Below are positions 62,586-64,000 of a stretch of DNA of 64,000 bases, piece by piece (positions within the stretch are counted from its first letter, which is position 1; each line of letters starts with the position of its first letter). Source of the DNA: an uncultured Granulosicoccus sp. GTDB lineage: Bacteria > Pseudomonadota > Gammaproteobacteria > Granulosicoccales > Granulosicoccaceae. The position numbers and the translations under genes are program-made. The DNA lies in assembly GCA_947499955.1 (NCBI GenBank), contig CANMQI010000003.1, positions 186,001 through 250,000 of the forward strand, given 5' to 3'. The notes below the pieces were generated by a model. It saw nothing but the letters and a program-made list of their open reading frames with translations. It was not told where the DNA came from and did not search any database.

Positions 62586-64000
62586 GCTTCAAACTCCATG
62601 ATGATGTCATCCACCATCAGACTATCACCTTCGAATACAGGAATTCTCGACACGATACCGGCCTTCTCGGCCTGCAGCACGTTTTCCATCTTCATCGCTT
62701 CAACCATTGCCAGAGGCTGACCCGGCTCGACAGAGTCACCTACATTGACCATCAGCGTCGTGACCAGTCCGGGCATGGGACACAGCAGGAACTTCGACAG
62801 ATCTGCCGGTGCCTTGATCGGCATCAGCGCCGCAAGCTCTGCCTTGCGTGGACTCAACACCTGCGCCTTGATCAGGTATCCGCCATGCTCCAGACCCAAC
62901 GCTGCCACACGCGGATACAGCTTGAAGTCATGTTCCTTGTCATCGATTTGAATCGTGGCAATGGTCTGACCCGGGGTCCAGTCAGTAGAGACGCTCGTCT
63001 CCTTGCCCGACTCATCCTGCAGCACGATACCGTCGGCAGTCGAGCGCACCGTCAGGCGGGTTTGTGACTGACCGATGATCGCGACAACATCACGCGTTGC
63101 AGCGTCCTGCCGTCCGCGTAGTACTGCAGCCCCGTGACCGGACACGGCAGCGCGTTGCGACCTTTCAGTGATCACCGTGGCTGCCACGGCAAACAGCGCC
63201 ATGGTCTCAGCCGGAGGATCCGTATCGTGGAATCCATCCGGATATTCCTCGTCAATGAAGGCCGTACTGAGATCACCGGCACGAAAACGTGGATGTTTCA
63301 TGATGGATGACAGGAATTGCAGATTGTTGCCGACCCCCATGAGGTCGAACTGGTCCAGTGCACGAGACATGTCATCGATGGCCGCTTCACGCGTCGTCGA
63401 CCAGGTGCACAACTTGGCAATCATGGGGTCGTAATACATGGAGATCTCTCCCCCTTCCTCGACACCGGTATCGTTGCGCACGACATGTTCGGCGGTGCTC
63501 AGCGTCTGCGGTGGACGGTATCGGCCAAGACGCCCGATGGATGGCAGGAAGTTGCGCTTCGGGTCTTCGGCATACAGACGAGACTCGATGGCCCAGCCGG
63601 TCAGCTTGACGTCTCCCTGCGTCATGCCCAGCTTCTCGCCGGCAGCCACACGAATCATCTGTTCGACAAGGTCGACCCCTGTGATCAGTTCGGTCACCGG
63701 ATGCTCGACCTGCAACCGTGTATTCATCTCCAGGAAGTAGAACTGCTTCTGGCTGTCGACGATGAATTCGACCGTACCTGCGCTGACATAGTCAACGGCG
63801 CGAGCCAGTGCAACCGCCTGATCGCCCATGGCCTGACGCGTTGCTTCATCGAGAAACGGCGACGGCGCCTCTTCAACCACTTTCTGGTTACGTCGTTGAA
63901 TGGAACATTCGCGTTCGCCCAGATAGATGCAGTTGCCATGGCTGTCGGCCATGACCTGAATCTCGATGTGGCGAGGCTGCGTGATGAATTTCTCGACAAA
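62582..64000 (-). CDS. Propionyl-CoA/acetyl-CoA carboxylase biotin-carboxylase subunit (5' end cut by window)
   Basis: The C-terminal 472 residues of a biotin-dependent acyl-CoA carboxylase alpha chain; the frame is open to the right window edge ([16 protein letters not shown] at the cut). The biotin-carboxylase part shows [41 protein letters not shown] and [12 protein letters not shown] linker/BT domain follows, and a C-terminal biotinyl domain with [10 protein letters not shown] carries the biotinylated lysine. Length and order match PccA of propionyl-CoA carboxylase. The beta chain (PccB) is probably upstream beyond 64000. It overlaps the mutase start by 4 bp, fitting propionyl-CoA to methylmalonyl-CoA to succinyl-CoA flow. 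Confidence 0.93.

Overview
The window is 64 kb of chromosomal DNA from a heterotrophic, metabolically versatile proteobacterium, most likely a gammaproteobacterium. The evidence is gene content: a PhhA/PhhB pair with a divergent Lrp regulator, MexAB-type RND pumps, an LpxR-like outer-membrane protein, MtfA, and CaiD- and GlxA-type carnitine genes. Base composition looks moderately GC-rich and even by eye. I see no rRNA, tRNA, CRISPR array, insertion sequence, integrase or phage gene. Coding density is high and ATGA start/stop overlaps are common. I cannot name the genus from sequence alone.

Layout, left to right. 1-964: 3'-truncated Rieske oxygenase of glycine-betaine demethylase (GbcA) type. 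1214-3510: SRPBCC protein, HpaR-like MarR regulator, DAACS symporter. 3927-8007: tri-haem cytochrome c plus two-subunit molybdenum hydroxylase (IorA/IorB type). 8185-10804: TRIC/UPF0126 membrane protein, MtfA peptidase, LpxR-like protein. 11245-21316: two RND efflux systems converging on one TolC-family gene. 21631-22521: LysR regulator. 22720-29408: sugar/polyol ABC operon (binding protein, two permeases, ATPase, Gfo/Idh/MocA dehydrogenase) with a divergent LacI regulator; the lacI side continues into a YbiU/DUF1479 oxygenase (29421-30665). 30835-33411: sulfatase-fold membrane protein and MpaB-type oxygenase. 33433-40987: GlxA-type regulator and a five-gene carnitine/gamma-butyrobetaine operon. 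40996-44106: MacAB-like ABC exporter. 44250-45603: VOC protein and DUF2270 membrane protein. 45792-52315: GntR regulator, ribose-type ABC transporter and aldo/keto reductase. 52443-54237: phhB, phhA and a divergent Lrp regulator. 54384-58248: Fe3+-type ABC importer with its ATPase on the opposite strand. 58389-64000: propionate-to-succinyl-CoA genes (prpE, methylmalonyl-CoA mutase, propionyl-CoA carboxylase alpha, the last cut by the window end).

How the genes fit together. The carnitine operon encodes a nearly complete route from gamma-butyrobetaine or crotonobetaine through carnitine and dehydrocarnitine to glycine betaine. The Rieske oxygenase at the left edge could then demethylate the betaine. 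In this operon an NDP-forming CoA ligase stands where the E. coli cai operon has the CaiB transferase and CaiC ligase, and carnitine dehydrogenase is fused to a thioesterase. The two sugar ABC clusters each combine regulator, importer and first oxidoreductase. The right end converts propionate to succinyl-CoA.

The most unusual DNA-level features are: a 12-bp tandem repeat that appears to have grown out of the last four codons of phhB, stop codon included; a perfect 18-bp LacI-type operator in the spacer of a candidate lacI promoter, with a second site on the -10 box of the divergent transporter promoter; a cluster of three inverted repeats between the binding-protein and permease genes; and three helically phased GCGCA repeats before the LysR gene. 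Start codons and family assignments were read by eye; no database search was run.
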